64,000 bases of DNA from an uncultured Erythrobacter sp. (GCA_947488085.1 CANKYI010000001.1:124001-188000), one strand, 5' to 3'. Positions 17,051 to 26,163 are shown, numbered from the stretch's first letter. Program-made: numbers and translations. Notes: a model not told the origin generated them from the sequence alone.

Positions 17051-18858
17051 ACAAGACTGATCCGGGCGTGCCCAATCTTGAATTGTGGCCGATTGGCAAT
17101 TGCCAGGTTTCCGGGCTGATCGACACTTCGGGCGCATTGGTTTGGGGTTGTGTGCCCCGGGTCGATGGTGATCCCGTTTTCTGCTCACTGCTCAATGGCA
17201 CATCGCAAGATGCAGGCGTTTGGCGGTTTGAGCTGGAGGGGCAGATTAGAGCCTCTCAGCACTATATTCGCAACACTCCGATCCTTGTCACTCGGCTTGA
17301 GGCAGAGGATGGGGCTGCGGTTGAAATCCACGACTTTGCGCCGCGTTTTGAACGCTCTGGGCGCATGTATCGCCCGGTTGCCTTTTCTCGGATTGTGCGA
17401 CCCGTGGCGGGAACTCCACGCCTGAAAGTGGTGCTGCGACCAATGAAGAATTACGGCGCGCAGCTTGCCGATACTTCTCACGGGACCAATCATATCCGCT
17501 ATCTGGTCGGACCACAGGCTCTGCGCCTCTCCACCGATGCGCCGGTCGGTTATATCCTTGAAAATCGCAGCTATCGGATTGAAAGTGATCAGCACTTCTT
17601 CCTTGGCCCAGATGAACCATTTGTTGGCAATGTCCGCTCCGAGGTGCGCCGGATGGAGGCCCAAACCGCGAAGTATTGGACGCATTGGACGCGCGGCTTG
17701 CACATTCCGTTTGAGTGGCAGGACGAAGTTATTCGATGCGCCATTGCTCTTAAACTGTGCCAGCACGAAGAGACCGGCGCGATTGTCGCCGCGCTGACCA
17801 CTTCGATCCCTGAGGCTGCTCATTCAGAGCGCAATTGGGATTACCGATACTGCTGGATCAGAGACAGTTACTACACCGTCCAAGCGCTCAATCGATTGGG
17901 TGCGCTGGATGTGTTGGAGAAGTATCTCGCATACCTTCGCAACATCGTAGACGGAGCTAAGGGCGGTCAGATACAGCCGCTCTATTCGGTGATGGGCGAA
18001 AGCGAGCTGGACGAAGTGACTGCAGCGCATCTCGCGGGATACCGCGAAATGGGTCCAGTGCGGCGAGGAAATGCGGCCTACAAACAGATACAGCATGATT
18101 GTTATGGCCAGATTGTGCTGCCCACAACGCAGAGTTTTATCGATACGCGGTTGCTGAGAATTGCTGACACGCATGACTTCGAAAGCCTTGAACAGGTTGG
18201 TGAAATGGCGTGGGCGATGCACGATCAACCCGATGCCGGATTGTGGGAGTTCCGCACTCGGCAAGAGGTGCACACTTACTCTGCCGTGATGTGCTGGGCG
18301 GCGTGTGACCGGCTCGCAAATGTTGCTGCGCATATTGGCCGGGATGATCGAGCAAAACTGTGGCGTGAAAGGGCCGATGCGATCCACGCCAAGGTGGAGA
18401 AGGCGGCTTGGGTTGAGAATGGCGAAGAGGGCGGCCATTACGGCGCGAGCTTTGAGAGCGACTATCTCGATGCCAGCCTGCTCCAAATGGTCGAATTGCG
18501 GTTTATCTCGCCGGAAAATCCGCGTTTTCAGTCCACATTTGCGGCAATTGAGAAGGAATTGCGGCGCGGCGATCACATGCTGCGCTATGCGGCCAAGGAT
18601 GACTTTGGCGCGCCAGAGACAGCCTTTAATGTGTGCACATTCTGGTTGATCGAGGCCCTGCATCTGGCGGGCCGCGATGACGAGGCGCGCACTCTGTTTG
18701 AAACCATGTTAAGCCATACAACCCAATCAGGGATGCTTAGCGAAGATCTCGATTATGAGACAGGCGAGCTTTGGGGCAACTTTCCGCAGACCTATTCGTT
18801 AGTGGGTGTGATCAACTGCGCTGGGCTGTTGTCGAAATCATGGAGTGATGTGCGATAG
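17047..18858 (+). CDS. Glycoside hydrolase family 15 (glucoamylase/trehalase-like)
   Basis: About 603 residues. Start TTG 17047 overlaps the otsB stop (TTGA) with GGAG 8 nt upstream; ATG 17029 inside otsB is the alternative. The N-terminal beta-domain opens 'LELWPIGNCQVSGLIDTSGALVWGC', and the (alpha/alpha)6 barrel has 'NWDYRYCWIRDSYYT' near residue 260, the GH15 substrate-binding signature. A C-terminal 'LWGNFPQTYSLVGVINCA' is as in mycobacterial GH15 trehalases. No signal peptide, so cytoplasmic. Placed between otsB and otsA, it probably hydrolyses or regulates trehalose or a maltodextrin. Confidence 0.88.
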   Translation: MNKTDPGVPNLELWPIGNCQVSGLIDTSGALVWGCVPRVDGDPVFCSLLNGTSQDAGVWRFELEGQIRASQHYIRNTPILVTRLEAEDGAAVEIHDFAPRFERSGRMYRPVAFSRIVRPVAGTPRLKVVLRPMKNYGAQLADTSHGTNHIRYLVGPQALRLSTDAPVGYILENRSYRIESDQHFFLGPDEPFVGNVRSEVRRMEAQTAKYWTHWTRGLHIPFEWQDEVIRCAIALKLCQHEETGAIVAALTTSIPEAAHSERNWDYRYCWIRDSYYTVQALNRLGALDVLEKYLAYLRNIVDGAKGGQIQPLYSVMGESELDEVTAAHLAGYREMGPVRRGNAAYKQIQHDCYGQIVLPTTQSFIDTRLLRIADTHDFESLEQVGEMAWAMHDQPDAGLWEFRTRQEVHTYSAVMCWAACDRLANVAAHIGRDDRAKLWRERADAIHAKVEKAAWVENGEEGGHYGASFESDYLDASLLQMVELRFISPENPRFQSTFAAIEKELRRGDHMLRYAAKDDFGAPETAFNVCTFWLIEALHLAGRDDEARTLFETMLSHTTQSGMLSEDLDYETGELWGNFPQTYSLVGVINCAGLLSKSWSDVR

Positions 18859-20255
18859 GACGCCTTGTAGTTATCTCAAACCGTGTCGCTGTGCCAAAGG
18901 CACGCGGCGCTGCTGGGGCCCAAGGCGGGCTTGCCGGTGCACTCAATTCTGCATTGAAAGATCGCGGGGGCGTTTGGTTTGGCTGGTCAGGTCAGGAAAG
19001 CGAGGACCGCACCGGCAACATCAACATGCAGCGCGCTGATGGCGTCACCACGGCGACCATCGACCTGTCCGCGCGCGACATTGACGAATATTACAATGGC
19101 TATGCAAACTCGACGCTGTGGCCGCTGTTCCATTACCGGCTCGACCTCACTGAATATGAGCGGGAGACGGGGAAGGGGTATGAGCGGGTCAACGAACGCT
19201 TTGCTGAGTGCGTCCAGCCGCTGATCGAAGAAGATGATCTGGTCTGGGTGCATGATTACCATCTGCTTCCACTGGGCGACCGGCTGCGCAGGCGCGGCCT
19301 AAAAAACCGCATCGGGTTCTTCTTGCACATACCGTGGCCACCCACGCGTCTGTTCGTGTCGCTGCCGTATCATGAGCGGCTGGTGCGGACGATGCTCGAC
19401 TATGATCTCGTCGGTTTTCAGAATAACGAGTGGCTCGAAAGCTTCTTGCATTATTGCCGTAAGGAATTGGGCGCGCAAGTGGATGAGGCAACCGGTATCA
19501 TCCGTTTTGAGGGGCGTTCAGTCCGTGCAAAAGCATACCCAATCGGCATCGACTGGGACCATTTTCAGGGTCAAGGCAAAACGCCAGAAGCCGATCAAGC
19601 CGCTCAACGTCTGGTGAATTCCACGCGTGAGCGAACTGCGATGATCGGAGTGGATCGGCTCGATTATTCCAAAGGTCTACCAGAACGGATCGATGGGATC
19701 GGGCGCTTTTTCGATCAGCATCCCGAACGTGTGCGCGACCTCGTCTATATCCAGATCGCTCCGCCAAGCCGTGAAGATGTCGAAAGCTATCAACAAATTC
19801 GTGCTTTGCTAGAACAGAAGACCGGGCAGATAAATGGCGCACGTAGCGAGGTTGATCTGGTCCCTATCCGTTATGTGAACAGGGGCTATTCCCATGCCGA
19901 ACTCTATGGGTTCTTCCATGCTTCAAAGATCGGCTTAGTGACGCCGCTGCGCGATGGGATGAACTTGGTCGCAAAGGAATATGTAGCGGCCCAAGATCCC
20001 GATGATCCTGGTGTCTTGATCCTTTCGCGATTTGCAGGGGCTGCGCAGCAATTGGGCTGTGATGAAAAGGGAGCGGTGTTGGTCAATCCATACAGTCCCG
20101 ATGATCTGTCTCATGCGATCTTGAAGGCGCTCGATATGCCATTGGCGGAGCGTAAGGGCCGTTATGAGGCGATGATTGCGACCATTCGCCACGATAACGT
20201 TCAAGCGTGGACAGAAGAGTTTTGCGCCGATCTTGCAGATGGTGCAGGGACATAG
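18855..20255 (+). CDS. otsA: Trehalose-6-phosphate synthase, apparently initiated at ATA
   Basis: The GT20 family is clear: 'LVVISNRVAVP' at the N-terminus, then GG-LAGAL, 'VWVHDYHLLPL', 'GVDRLDYSKGLPERI' and 'RDGMNLVAKEYVAAQ'. The N-terminal SNR element binds substrate, yet no ATG, GTG or TTG lies before it: the in-frame stop TGA 18846 leaves only TGT-GCG-ATA-GGA-CGC-CTT. ATA 18855 has GGAG (18842-18845) at 9-nt spacing and overlaps the GH15 stop as ATAG, so I take it as the start, giving 466 residues against 474 in E. coli OtsA. The first conventional start (GTG 18891) would delete the motif. Makes trehalose-6-P from UDP-glucose and glucose-6-P. Confidence 0.9.
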   Translation: MGRLVVISNRVAVPKARGAAGAQGGLAGALNSALKDRGGVWFGWSGQESEDRTGNINMQRADGVTTATIDLSARDIDEYYNGYANSTLWPLFHYRLDLTEYERETGKGYERVNERFAECVQPLIEEDDLVWVHDYHLLPLGDRLRRRGLKNRIGFFLHIPWPPTRLFVSLPYHERLVRTMLDYDLVGFQNNEWLESFLHYCRKELGAQVDEATGIIRFEGRSVRAKAYPIGIDWDHFQGQGKTPEADQAAQRLVNSTRERTAMIGVDRLDYSKGLPERIDGIGRFFDQHPERVRDLVYIQIAPPSREDVESYQQIRALLEQKTGQINGARSEVDLVPIRYVNRGYSHAELYGFFHASKIGLVTPLRDGMNLVAKEYVAAQDPDDPGVLILSRFAGAAQQLGCDEKGAVLVNPYSPDDLSHAILKALDMPLAERKGRYEAMIATIRHDNVQAWTEEFCADLADGAGT

Positions 20256-20269
20256 GCGTCCGATTGGGA

Positions 20270-22138
20270 TTAGGCTGAGGCTAACATGCCGTTATGCCTG
20301 CGCAGATCTTCCTCTGACACCGGCATCCCCACCAGGTAACCCTGCACGAGGTCAATTCCTGTGCGCTTCGCGGCGAGTAAACCCAATTGATCCTCGACCC
20401 CTTCGAGCAGGCACTCCACCTCCAGCGTTTGCGCAATACCGGCCAGTGAACGCAGGATTTTCTCAGTCACAGGATCATCGAGATCATCGAGAAATGACCG
20501 GTCAATCTTCAGTTTCGTGATCGGCAATTCGCGCAGATAGTTGAAGTTTGAATAGCCCGTCCCAAAGTCATCGATCGCGATTGCGTGCCCGCGATCTGCA
20601 AAGCGTTGGATGTTATAGGCTGCCTTTGCGGTGTCATCGAACATCGACGATTCCGTAACCTCAAACTCCAACAGCGATGGGTCGATGTCATTAGTCTCCA
20701 GCAAGTCGAGAATTTCGCTCACGGTCTGGTCGCAATTCAAATCCGATGCAGACAGGTTGACGGCTAACGGGATCGGACTGTCCCAACTTTTCAGCAATTG
20801 CGTGGCTTGCCTCACGACCGTGATGGAAATCTCTGAAACCAATCCTGCTTCTTCAGCCACCTTGATGAATTCAGTAGGCGCAATTTTGCCGATCGTTGGG
20901 CTGTTCCAACGGGCCAGCGCTTCTGCGCGAACAATAGTTTGAGTGCGCAGGTCAAATTGCGGTTGGAAAACTAGCGTTATCTCTTTCTCGAAATTCGCTC
21001 TGCGCAGGGCGTGCTCGACCCGCGAATGCTCCGCAAACGCCTTGGCGTGCTCATCATTGAATGCGATCACTCGATTTTTGCCGCTTCGTTTTGCATGCAA
21101 AAGCGCGAAATCGGCGTTCTTCATCAACCCGGCTTCTTCGTGCCCATTGCCGATCTGACAAAATCCCAGTGAGCCAGATATGTTGACCAGGCGACCCTCG
21201 ATCAAATAGGTTTTCGATAGTCGCGAAAGCAGTTTTTGTGCCCAAACCTCGAGTTGGTCTTCGGGCATATCATAGGTAATTAGCAAAGCGAATTCGTCAC
21301 CACCAATACGGCTGACATCGGCCAACTCTCCGCAATATGATTGTAGACGTGACCCCACTGCCTTCAACAGTTCATCGCCCATTGAATGGCCGTAGCTGTC
21401 ATTCACATTCTTGAAGCCATCAAGGTCAAATAGGCCGACCCAGCCATGATCCTGCTTGCTGTTTTGGGCACTAAAGGCTTCGAAAAAAGCACGGCGATTA
21501 GGCAAGCCGGTCAGAGTGTCTGTCAGAGAGCGTTGCTTAAGGATGCGCGCGGCTGAAATTTCTTCGGTGAGCTTCGTCTCAACCAGCTCCTTGGCGTCCC
21601 CTGCGGCAACTTTGGCGGCAATCGCTGAACCGATTGCTTTGCGCAAAGAATGTGAAATCATCGTCGCGCTGAGCGCAGCGGCGAAGGCGATGAAACCATG
21701 GACTACAGCTTGACCACTTTCCAATCCGCTGGATGCCCACATAAGGCAAAACAATGTGGCACCGATACAAACAACGGCTTGCTTGATTGAGAGGCTGGCA
21801 AGAGCAAAAACCAACGCTGCTATGACAAAATAGGTCAGCTTCGCTTCAGCAAATTCAAGCTGAAGAGACACAACTATGTTGACCAGAACAATCCCATTAA
21901 CACAAAGGCTTGCACGAGATAGTGTAGTGAAGTCCTGAGTTTGTCCGATGCGTAAAAATGCATATGTAATCAGGAAAGATGATACGGATGAAAGGACGAA
22001 ATACGACCAAAAGGTATGCGCCTCGGCAAACCAAATATGGGAGATCGCCATGACCCCGTAATACGCCGCTGAGACTGAAAAGTAGCCGCGCAGGATCGGG
22101 TAATATGCTGACGCAATCGCGGTCTTGTCATCATTCAT
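20270..22138 (-). CDS. Membrane GGDEF-EAL bifunctional c-di-GMP protein
   Basis: 622 residues. The first ~180 hold several hydrophobic segments (an integral-membrane sensor, MASE-like in layout), then a diguanylate-cyclase domain with an intact GGDEF ('RIGGDEFALLI' near residue 280) and an EAL domain with 'RAEALARW', 'NLSA', 'FEVTES', 'IDDFGTGYS' and 'LKIDRS', all catalytic residues present. It can in principle both make and break c-di-GMP. It converges on otsA with a 14-nt gap and no obvious terminator. A 14-nt palindrome lies just upstream. Confidence 0.94.
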   Translation of the reverse strand: MNDDKTAIASAYYPILRGYFSVSAAYYGVMAISHIWFAEAHTFWSYFVLSSVSSFLITYAFLRIGQTQDFTTLSRASLCVNGIVLVNIVVSLQLEFAEAKLTYFVIAALVFALASLSIKQAVVCIGATLFCLMWASSGLESGQAVVHGFIAFAAALSATMISHSLRKAIGSAIAAKVAAGDAKELVETKLTEEISAARILKQRSLTDTLTGLPNRRAFFEAFSAQNSKQDHGWVGLFDLDGFKNVNDSYGHSMGDELLKAVGSRLQSYCGELADVSRIGGDEFALLITYDMPEDQLEVWAQKLLSRLSKTYLIEGRLVNISGSLGFCQIGNGHEEAGLMKNADFALLHAKRSGKNRVIAFNDEHAKAFAEHSRVEHALRRANFEKEITLVFQPQFDLRTQTIVRAEALARWNSPTIGKIAPTEFIKVAEEAGLVSEISITVVRQATQLLKSWDSPIPLAVNLSASDLNCDQTVSEILDLLETNDIDPSLLEFEVTESSMFDDTAKAAYNIQRFADRGHAIAIDDFGTGYSNFNYLRELPITKLKIDRSFLDDLDDPVTEKILRSLAGIAQTLEVECLLEGVEDQLGLLAAKRTGIDLVQGYLVGMPVSEEDLRRHNGMLASA

Positions 22139-22157
22139 ATCAGACCGTTTACCCCAA

Positions 22158-22171
22158 GGTTCGGGCGAACC
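22158..22171. promoter_or_regulatory. Palindrome GGTTCGGGCGAACC upstream of the GGDEF-EAL gene
   Basis: GGTTCG-GG-CGAACC is a 6-bp perfect inverted repeat with a 2-nt centre, 19 nt before the start codon of the minus-strand GGDEF-EAL gene. It lies between the start and any promoter in 22175-22260 (AT-rich, TATACGTAT at 22203), so it could be an operator or a 5' leader hairpin. Too compact for a terminator. Confidence 0.3.
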
Positions 22172-22269
22172 CGTGTTCCTTAACTTTTACCCTGCGGTAG
22201 AATATACGTATGACGTGTTAAGTTTTGGTAATTGCGGCCTTTTGTCGCAGATGGGGCGGTCTTTTCGTA

Positions 22270-23430
22270 TCAGGCGGAGCACCCCGGCGGCGCTTGGATA
22301 AGGCCAAAGCCAAACACAGGGTCACGCCCGTTTGCGCCCAAATCTCTTGCACCGTCCGATAGTTTGCGCCGGACCTCGGCAGGGCGACGGACATTGCGCA
22401 TCGCTGGATCGGCAGCGATTCTGGCAGTCACAAAGGGGGCTGCGAACGATGTGCCAGAGACATAGGTTCTGCGCGCTGGCATGCGGATGGCAACATCGAC
22501 ACCGGGAGCGCTGAAATCGATGCGTGAGCCGCGCACCGCATTGCGATAGACCCTTTGCTCAGCATCAATCGCGGTAACCGCGATGGTTGATTGGAAGGCA
22601 GCCGGGTAGCGCACAGTTTGCCGCGGCCCATCATTGCCGGCGGGCGCTACGACCACGACGCCTGCGCGTCCCGCATTCGCAAAAGCGCGGTCGAGTATCT
22701 TGTTGTAGGGCCCCGCCATCGAAACATTCACAAGCCGCACATCCTGGCCAATCATCCAGTTCAACCCGCGCAGCATGCTATCGACGCTCGCAACATCTCC
22801 AAGACCGGCGGTCGGCGAGACAATATCGGCGTGATAGATCCGGGGTGATCGGAGCATTCCGGGAGAGCGAAGCAAAGTTACGATCTGTGTGCCATGTAAT
22901 GCTCGTTCATTGACCGAACTGCGTGAAAAGTCAGCAGAGACGACTGACAATCGGGCAGGCCCCACCAGCTTGGAATCGAGCACCCCAATCGGCAGATGCG
23001 CTGCGCAACCGGGTTGAGGCCAACGGAGCATGCCGGTCGCGTATTCGCGCGATGATGACGTTTGTGGAGCCGCCTGCTGCGGCGCGTAAGCGTGATTGAC
23101 GCCTGCTGTGACGCCGGGTTCCAGTCCTTCCAGTTCGCGAATAGCTGACGCGCCGTCCTGATCGCTGGGGATTTTTACCGTCAGCATGGTCAGACCCAAA
23201 CCCTCCAGCGTGTCGCGCTCCAACACCGCATATCCCAGCGGTCTCGCCTTTTGCATCAGGCTGCGCGCTTCGCTGGGTGAAGGTGTCACCACGACAAGCT
23301 CTGTGTCATCGACGACATAATCCCGGTCAGCAATAATCTCCGCATCCATCGGCGGGTTGAGCCGCGCGGCCTGGCACGCCGTAAGGCTTATGCTGAGAGC
23401 AAGCAGGGCGAAGAGTGATCGTTTGGGCAT
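22270..23430 (-). CDS. Subtilase (peptidase S8) lipoprotein
   Basis: 386 residues from ATG 23430, chosen because it starts a lipoprotein signal, MPKRSLFALLALSISLTAC, with Cys ~19 as the lipidation site. Subtilisin triad in order: Asp in 'PIGVLDSKLVG' (Asp-Ser in place of Asp-Thr/Ser-Gly), His in 'LHGTQIVTLL' and Ser in 'GTSFAAPFVTARI'; the oxyanion Asn is in 'APAGNDGPR'. A ~120-residue region before the Asp may be an inhibitory propeptide. Likely a periplasmic or surface processing protease. It lies 53 nt downstream of the beta-barrel gene on the same strand, probably co-transcribed. Confidence 0.88.
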   Translation of the reverse strand: MPKRSLFALLALSISLTACQAARLNPPMDAEIIADRDYVVDDTELVVVTPSPSEARSLMQKARPLGYAVLERDTLEGLGLTMLTVKIPSDQDGASAIRELEGLEPGVTAGVNHAYAPQQAAPQTSSSREYATGMLRWPQPGCAAHLPIGVLDSKLVGPARLSVVSADFSRSSVNERALHGTQIVTLLRSPGMLRSPRIYHADIVSPTAGLGDVASVDSMLRGLNWMIGQDVRLVNVSMAGPYNKILDRAFANAGRAGVVVVAPAGNDGPRQTVRYPAAFQSTIAVTAIDAEQRVYRNAVRGSRIDFSAPGVDVAIRMPARRTYVSGTSFAAPFVTARIAADPAMRNVRRPAEVRRKLSDGARDLGANGRDPVFGFGLIQAPPGCSA

Positions 23431-23483
23431 AGGGTCAATCCAGCTCAGTGGTGCCATTCTATCGTACAGACGCCAAGAAAGGT

Positions 23484-24764
23484 TCAGAATTGGCGAGAGG
23501 CCGTCAGCCAAAAGCGGGTTGTGTCCTCTGCAAAGCCGTCCGCATTGTAGTGGGCCGCTTCGATTGAAAACCGTGTGGAGACCACAGTGGTGGCAATCTG
23601 TGCGCTCCATTCATCGCCATATTTTCCAATGCCATTAGCCGCCTCATAGCGGTTATATTGCAAACTGATCAGGCTTGCGCGGGCGGGGCCAATCGATCCA
23701 ATCCGCCAGCTTGCTCGCCCTTCGAAATCGCGAATGCCGTCGGGCGGAGTGACCAGGAAGATGTCTGCTGGTCCCTGAAATTTGTGCAGAGTGGCGAGCG
23801 GTGTTTGGAAAGCTGTCCCGTCATCACTTCCCAGTTCCTCAAATTTGGCCGCCAGTGTGAAGTCACTGAGATTGGCACTCAACGATGCACGCACAAATTC
23901 CGGTGAGGCGCCCATGCTGCTTTGACGAGCGTAACCGGCTTCCCAAAATAGCCCAAGATGACCTGAAAATGTTCGGCCACGCACCACAACACCGCTTGTT
24001 TTGGAAAGAATTTGCGTCGCGACCCGATCATCGAGATCAAGATCGTAATGGTACAAAGTGACTTGACCGATAGGCAACGCAACGGCGGCGTTGATGTAGA
24101 AACTGTCGCTGTCGAACACGCCGTTCGGCTGTTCAGGCCCCAGAATTCGGCCAACGCGCCAGATATATCCTGCCCGCAATGTGATCCCCGCCGGCGCCTG
24201 AAACGCTGTGGTCACCGCATCATAGGTCTGTTGGTTTTGGCGAAAATCAACTGTGCCGATAAACCGCTCATCATCAAGCGAGATCCGCTGGCGTCCAGCA
24301 GTCAGGCTAAGATTATCGGTGGGTGCAAACTCGATTTGAAGACGGTTCAACTCCAGCACTTCTTCGTCCGAGATACCGGGACGAGGCGATGCAGAGACAA
24401 ATCCGTTCAACCGGTTGGGCAAAACGGAAATGATCGCCTCAGCCTCTGCCAATACACTGATCATGGGACGTGGATTGATTTCGATAGAGGGGCGAATGCG
24501 CAGAGTTAAAGCTTCGCCGTTCTGCGCAAAGCCATCACTATCGGCGGTTTCATATCGCAGCCGCGCATCTGTGCGAAACAGGATATCCAAATCCTCACTC
24601 ACGGATACCGCACGTCCATCGCGGTCTTGAGCATGCGCCGATGATGCGGCACATACGAGCGCCAGCGCGGCGTAAGAGAGGCCAGCTTTGCTAAAAATCT
24701 GCACTATGATTGAACCAAATGCGCTGTACCGACGATCAATTCCTGATAGCGCCGAATTGAGCAT
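23484..24764 (-). CDS. Alginate-export/porin-like outer-membrane beta-barrel protein
   Basis: 426 residues from ATG 24764; GTG 24704 gives a more ordinary signal (QIFSKAGLSYAALALVCAASSAHA) and is an equally good start. The frame continues upstream only as a shadow of the anti-sigma gene. The mature protein is made of alternating amphipathic strands, ends in Phe, and includes 'LSLTAGRQRISLDDERFIG', the GRQ-x-Asp-Arg-x-x-G element of alginate-export (AlgE-like) barrels. Proposed role: outer-membrane channel. The start lies 18 nt from the divergent anti-sigma start, so the two promoters must overlap each other's coding region. Confidence 0.76.
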   Translation of the reverse strand: MLNSALSGIDRRYSAFGSIIVQIFSKAGLSYAALALVCAASSAHAQDRDGRAVSVSEDLDILFRTDARLRYETADSDGFAQNGEALTLRIRPSIEINPRPMISVLAEAEAIISVLPNRLNGFVSASPRPGISDEEVLELNRLQIEFAPTDNLSLTAGRQRISLDDERFIGTVDFRQNQQTYDAVTTAFQAPAGITLRAGYIWRVGRILGPEQPNGVFDSDSFYINAAVALPIGQVTLYHYDLDLDDRVATQILSKTSGVVVRGRTFSGHLGLFWEAGYARQSSMGASPEFVRASLSANLSDFTLAAKFEELGSDDGTAFQTPLATLHKFQGPADIFLVTPPDGIRDFEGRASWRIGSIGPARASLISLQYNRYEAANGIGKYGDEWSAQIATTVVSTRFSIEAAHYNADGFAEDTTRFWLTASRQF

Positions 24765-24782
24765 GATGGAACTGATGCGAAT

Positions 24783-25412
24783 ATGACGACAAAGACCGAA
24801 TTTACGCCCGAGCAGATCCAGGCATTCGTGACCGGCACGTTGGATGCAGGTACGCCCGCGCAGATAGAGGCTGCCGCGAAAGCCGATCCGGAGCTGGCCG
24901 CTGAGCTGGCGATCTGGCGATCCGCTCGCACGGTTCAGTCGGATATGGTCGCAGAGGCTGGCTCCAGTGAATTTGGCTGGGCGCGGATTGAGAAAGCGAT
25001 CAATGCTGGCGAAAATCAAAGCAGCGCGAATGATAATGACACCAAACCATTCTGGTCGCGTGCATTCATCGCCCCATGGCAGGCCGCCGCCGCGGTGGCG
25101 CTTGCCATAGTTGGTTGGCAGGTGGCGGTTGTTCCGGTCTTGGCACCGGGTGGCGTTGAGGATGATGCCGCCTATGTGTTGGCTGGCGATGAAACGGATC
25201 AAAAATTCGCCTTTCGGGTCGCGTTCACCGACAATGCTAGCGCACCCGACATCGCGGCCATTTTGCGCAATGTCGATGCTCGAATTATCGATGGACCCTC
25301 TGCGGTAGGCTTCTACACGATTGCATTTGATGATCCAGAGGCGATGGAAGCGGCGCGTCAAAGGCTCAGCACAGATGCGGATGATGTTGTCGCAGAATTG
25401 ACTGACCTATAG
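24783..25412 (+). CDS. Anti-sigma factor (single-pass membrane)
   Basis: 209 residues: an N-terminal ~85-residue cytoplasmic helical domain ('FTPEQIQAFVTGTLDAGTPAQIEAAAKADPEL...', an anti-sigma-domain-like pattern without the His-x3-Cys-x2-Cys zinc motif), one transmembrane helix near residues 100-117 ('APWQAAAAVALAIVGWQVAVV') and a ~90-residue periplasmic domain. It should hold the adjacent ECF sigma factor inactive. Unusually, sigma and anti-sigma genes are convergent, not in an operon: only 20 nt separate their stops. The start lies 18 nt from the divergent beta-barrel gene. Confidence 0.8.
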   Translation: MTTKTEFTPEQIQAFVTGTLDAGTPAQIEAAAKADPELAAELAIWRSARTVQSDMVAEAGSSEFGWARIEKAINAGENQSSANDNDTKPFWSRAFIAPWQAAAAVALAIVGWQVAVVPVLAPGGVEDDAAYVLAGDETDQKFAFRVAFTDNASAPDIAAILRNVDARIIDGPSAVGFYTIAFDDPEAMEAARQRLSTDADDVVAELTDL

Positions 25413-25415
25413 AGC

Positions 25416-25428
25416 GTCAGCGGCTGAC
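25416..25428. terminator. Short inverted repeat between convergent anti-sigma and sigma genes
   Basis: GTCAG-CGG-CTGAC, a 5-bp stem with 3-nt loop in the 20-nt gap. It could act as a weak bidirectional terminator, but no T-run is present. Stem strength is modest, so read-through giving antisense RNA into each gene is possible. Confidence 0.25.
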
Positions 25429-25432
25429 CGCT

Positions 25433-25978
25433 TCATTGTGACAAGCAATGCATCAAAAGCTTCTTTGCGTGGAAGATACGGCTTTTGACTGTCCCTTCAT
25501 TCACACCTTCAATCTCGGCTATCTCGCGATAGGGTAACCCTTCGAAGAACGCGAGACTGACCACATTGCGGTGTGTTGCAGACAGTTTTTCAACACATTC
25601 GCGAACGCGACTTGTGTCCTCGCTAACCAATGCGACTTGTTCAGGATTTGGGTCGAGATCAGGAATAGTGGGATCGGGATCACGCAAAACCTCACGGCGG
25701 CTTTTGCGTAACCGATCAATCGCCTTGTTGCGTCCGATTGTGTACAGCCACGCGCGCAAGGACAGGTTCTCACGAAAACTCGCGGCCCGCTCCCATGCGC
25801 TTATAAAGGTCTCATGGACGATGTCGGCCGCCTCGACACGGTCGCCCAATGTCTGTCCCACAAAAGCGGTGAGGCCAGCGGCGTGGCGATCATAGAGGAT
25901 GCGTAAAGCGGCCTGATCTGCGTTTTTGACGCGGGCCATCAATTCCTCATCTGTCAAAGTGTCGAGTGTCTCTGGCAT
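25433..25978 (-). CDS. ECF-type RNA polymerase sigma factor
   Basis: 181 residues. Region 2: 'ALRILYDRHAAGLTAFV...EAADIVHETFISAWERA' and 'LRAWLYTIGRNKAIDRLRKSRR'; region 4: 'LSATHRNVVSLAFFEGLPYREIAEIEGVNEGTVKSRIFHAKKLL' helix-turn-helix. No region 3, as expected for sigma-70 group 4. Directs stress or envelope genes; its anti-sigma is the convergent gene. Promoter should lie in 25979-26253, shared with the divergent TPR gene. Confidence 0.95.
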   Translation of the reverse strand: MPETLDTLTDEELMARVKNADQAALRILYDRHAAGLTAFVGQTLGDRVEAADIVHETFISAWERAASFRENLSLRAWLYTIGRNKAIDRLRKSRREVLRDPDPTIPDLDPNPEQVALVSEDTSRVRECVEKLSATHRNVVSLAFFEGLPYREIAEIEGVNEGTVKSRIFHAKKLLMHCLSQ

Positions 25979-26163
25979 GTGCCGAGCCGTGCGCCTCTGC
26001 TTTTTCTATTGACGCTCACTTCACTACACTTGGACGCAATGTGCAATCTCTGACTGAGCAAGGGTGCGATGGGAGGTCGACTTTGAGCGTCGCGGGCAGA
26101 TGAACGTTGTTGACGTTCGTTTCGCGCTGATCTGCACATTTGTAACGAATTGAGAGAAAAGAA

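Noticed and set aside
23431..23610. 60-residue upstream extension of the subtilase
   Set aside because: It overlaps the barrel gene and would bury the lipoprotein signal peptide.
24765..25361. N-terminal extension of the beta-barrel gene to 625 residues
   Set aside because: The extra part is the complement of the anti-sigma gene and would place the Sec signal in the middle of the protein.
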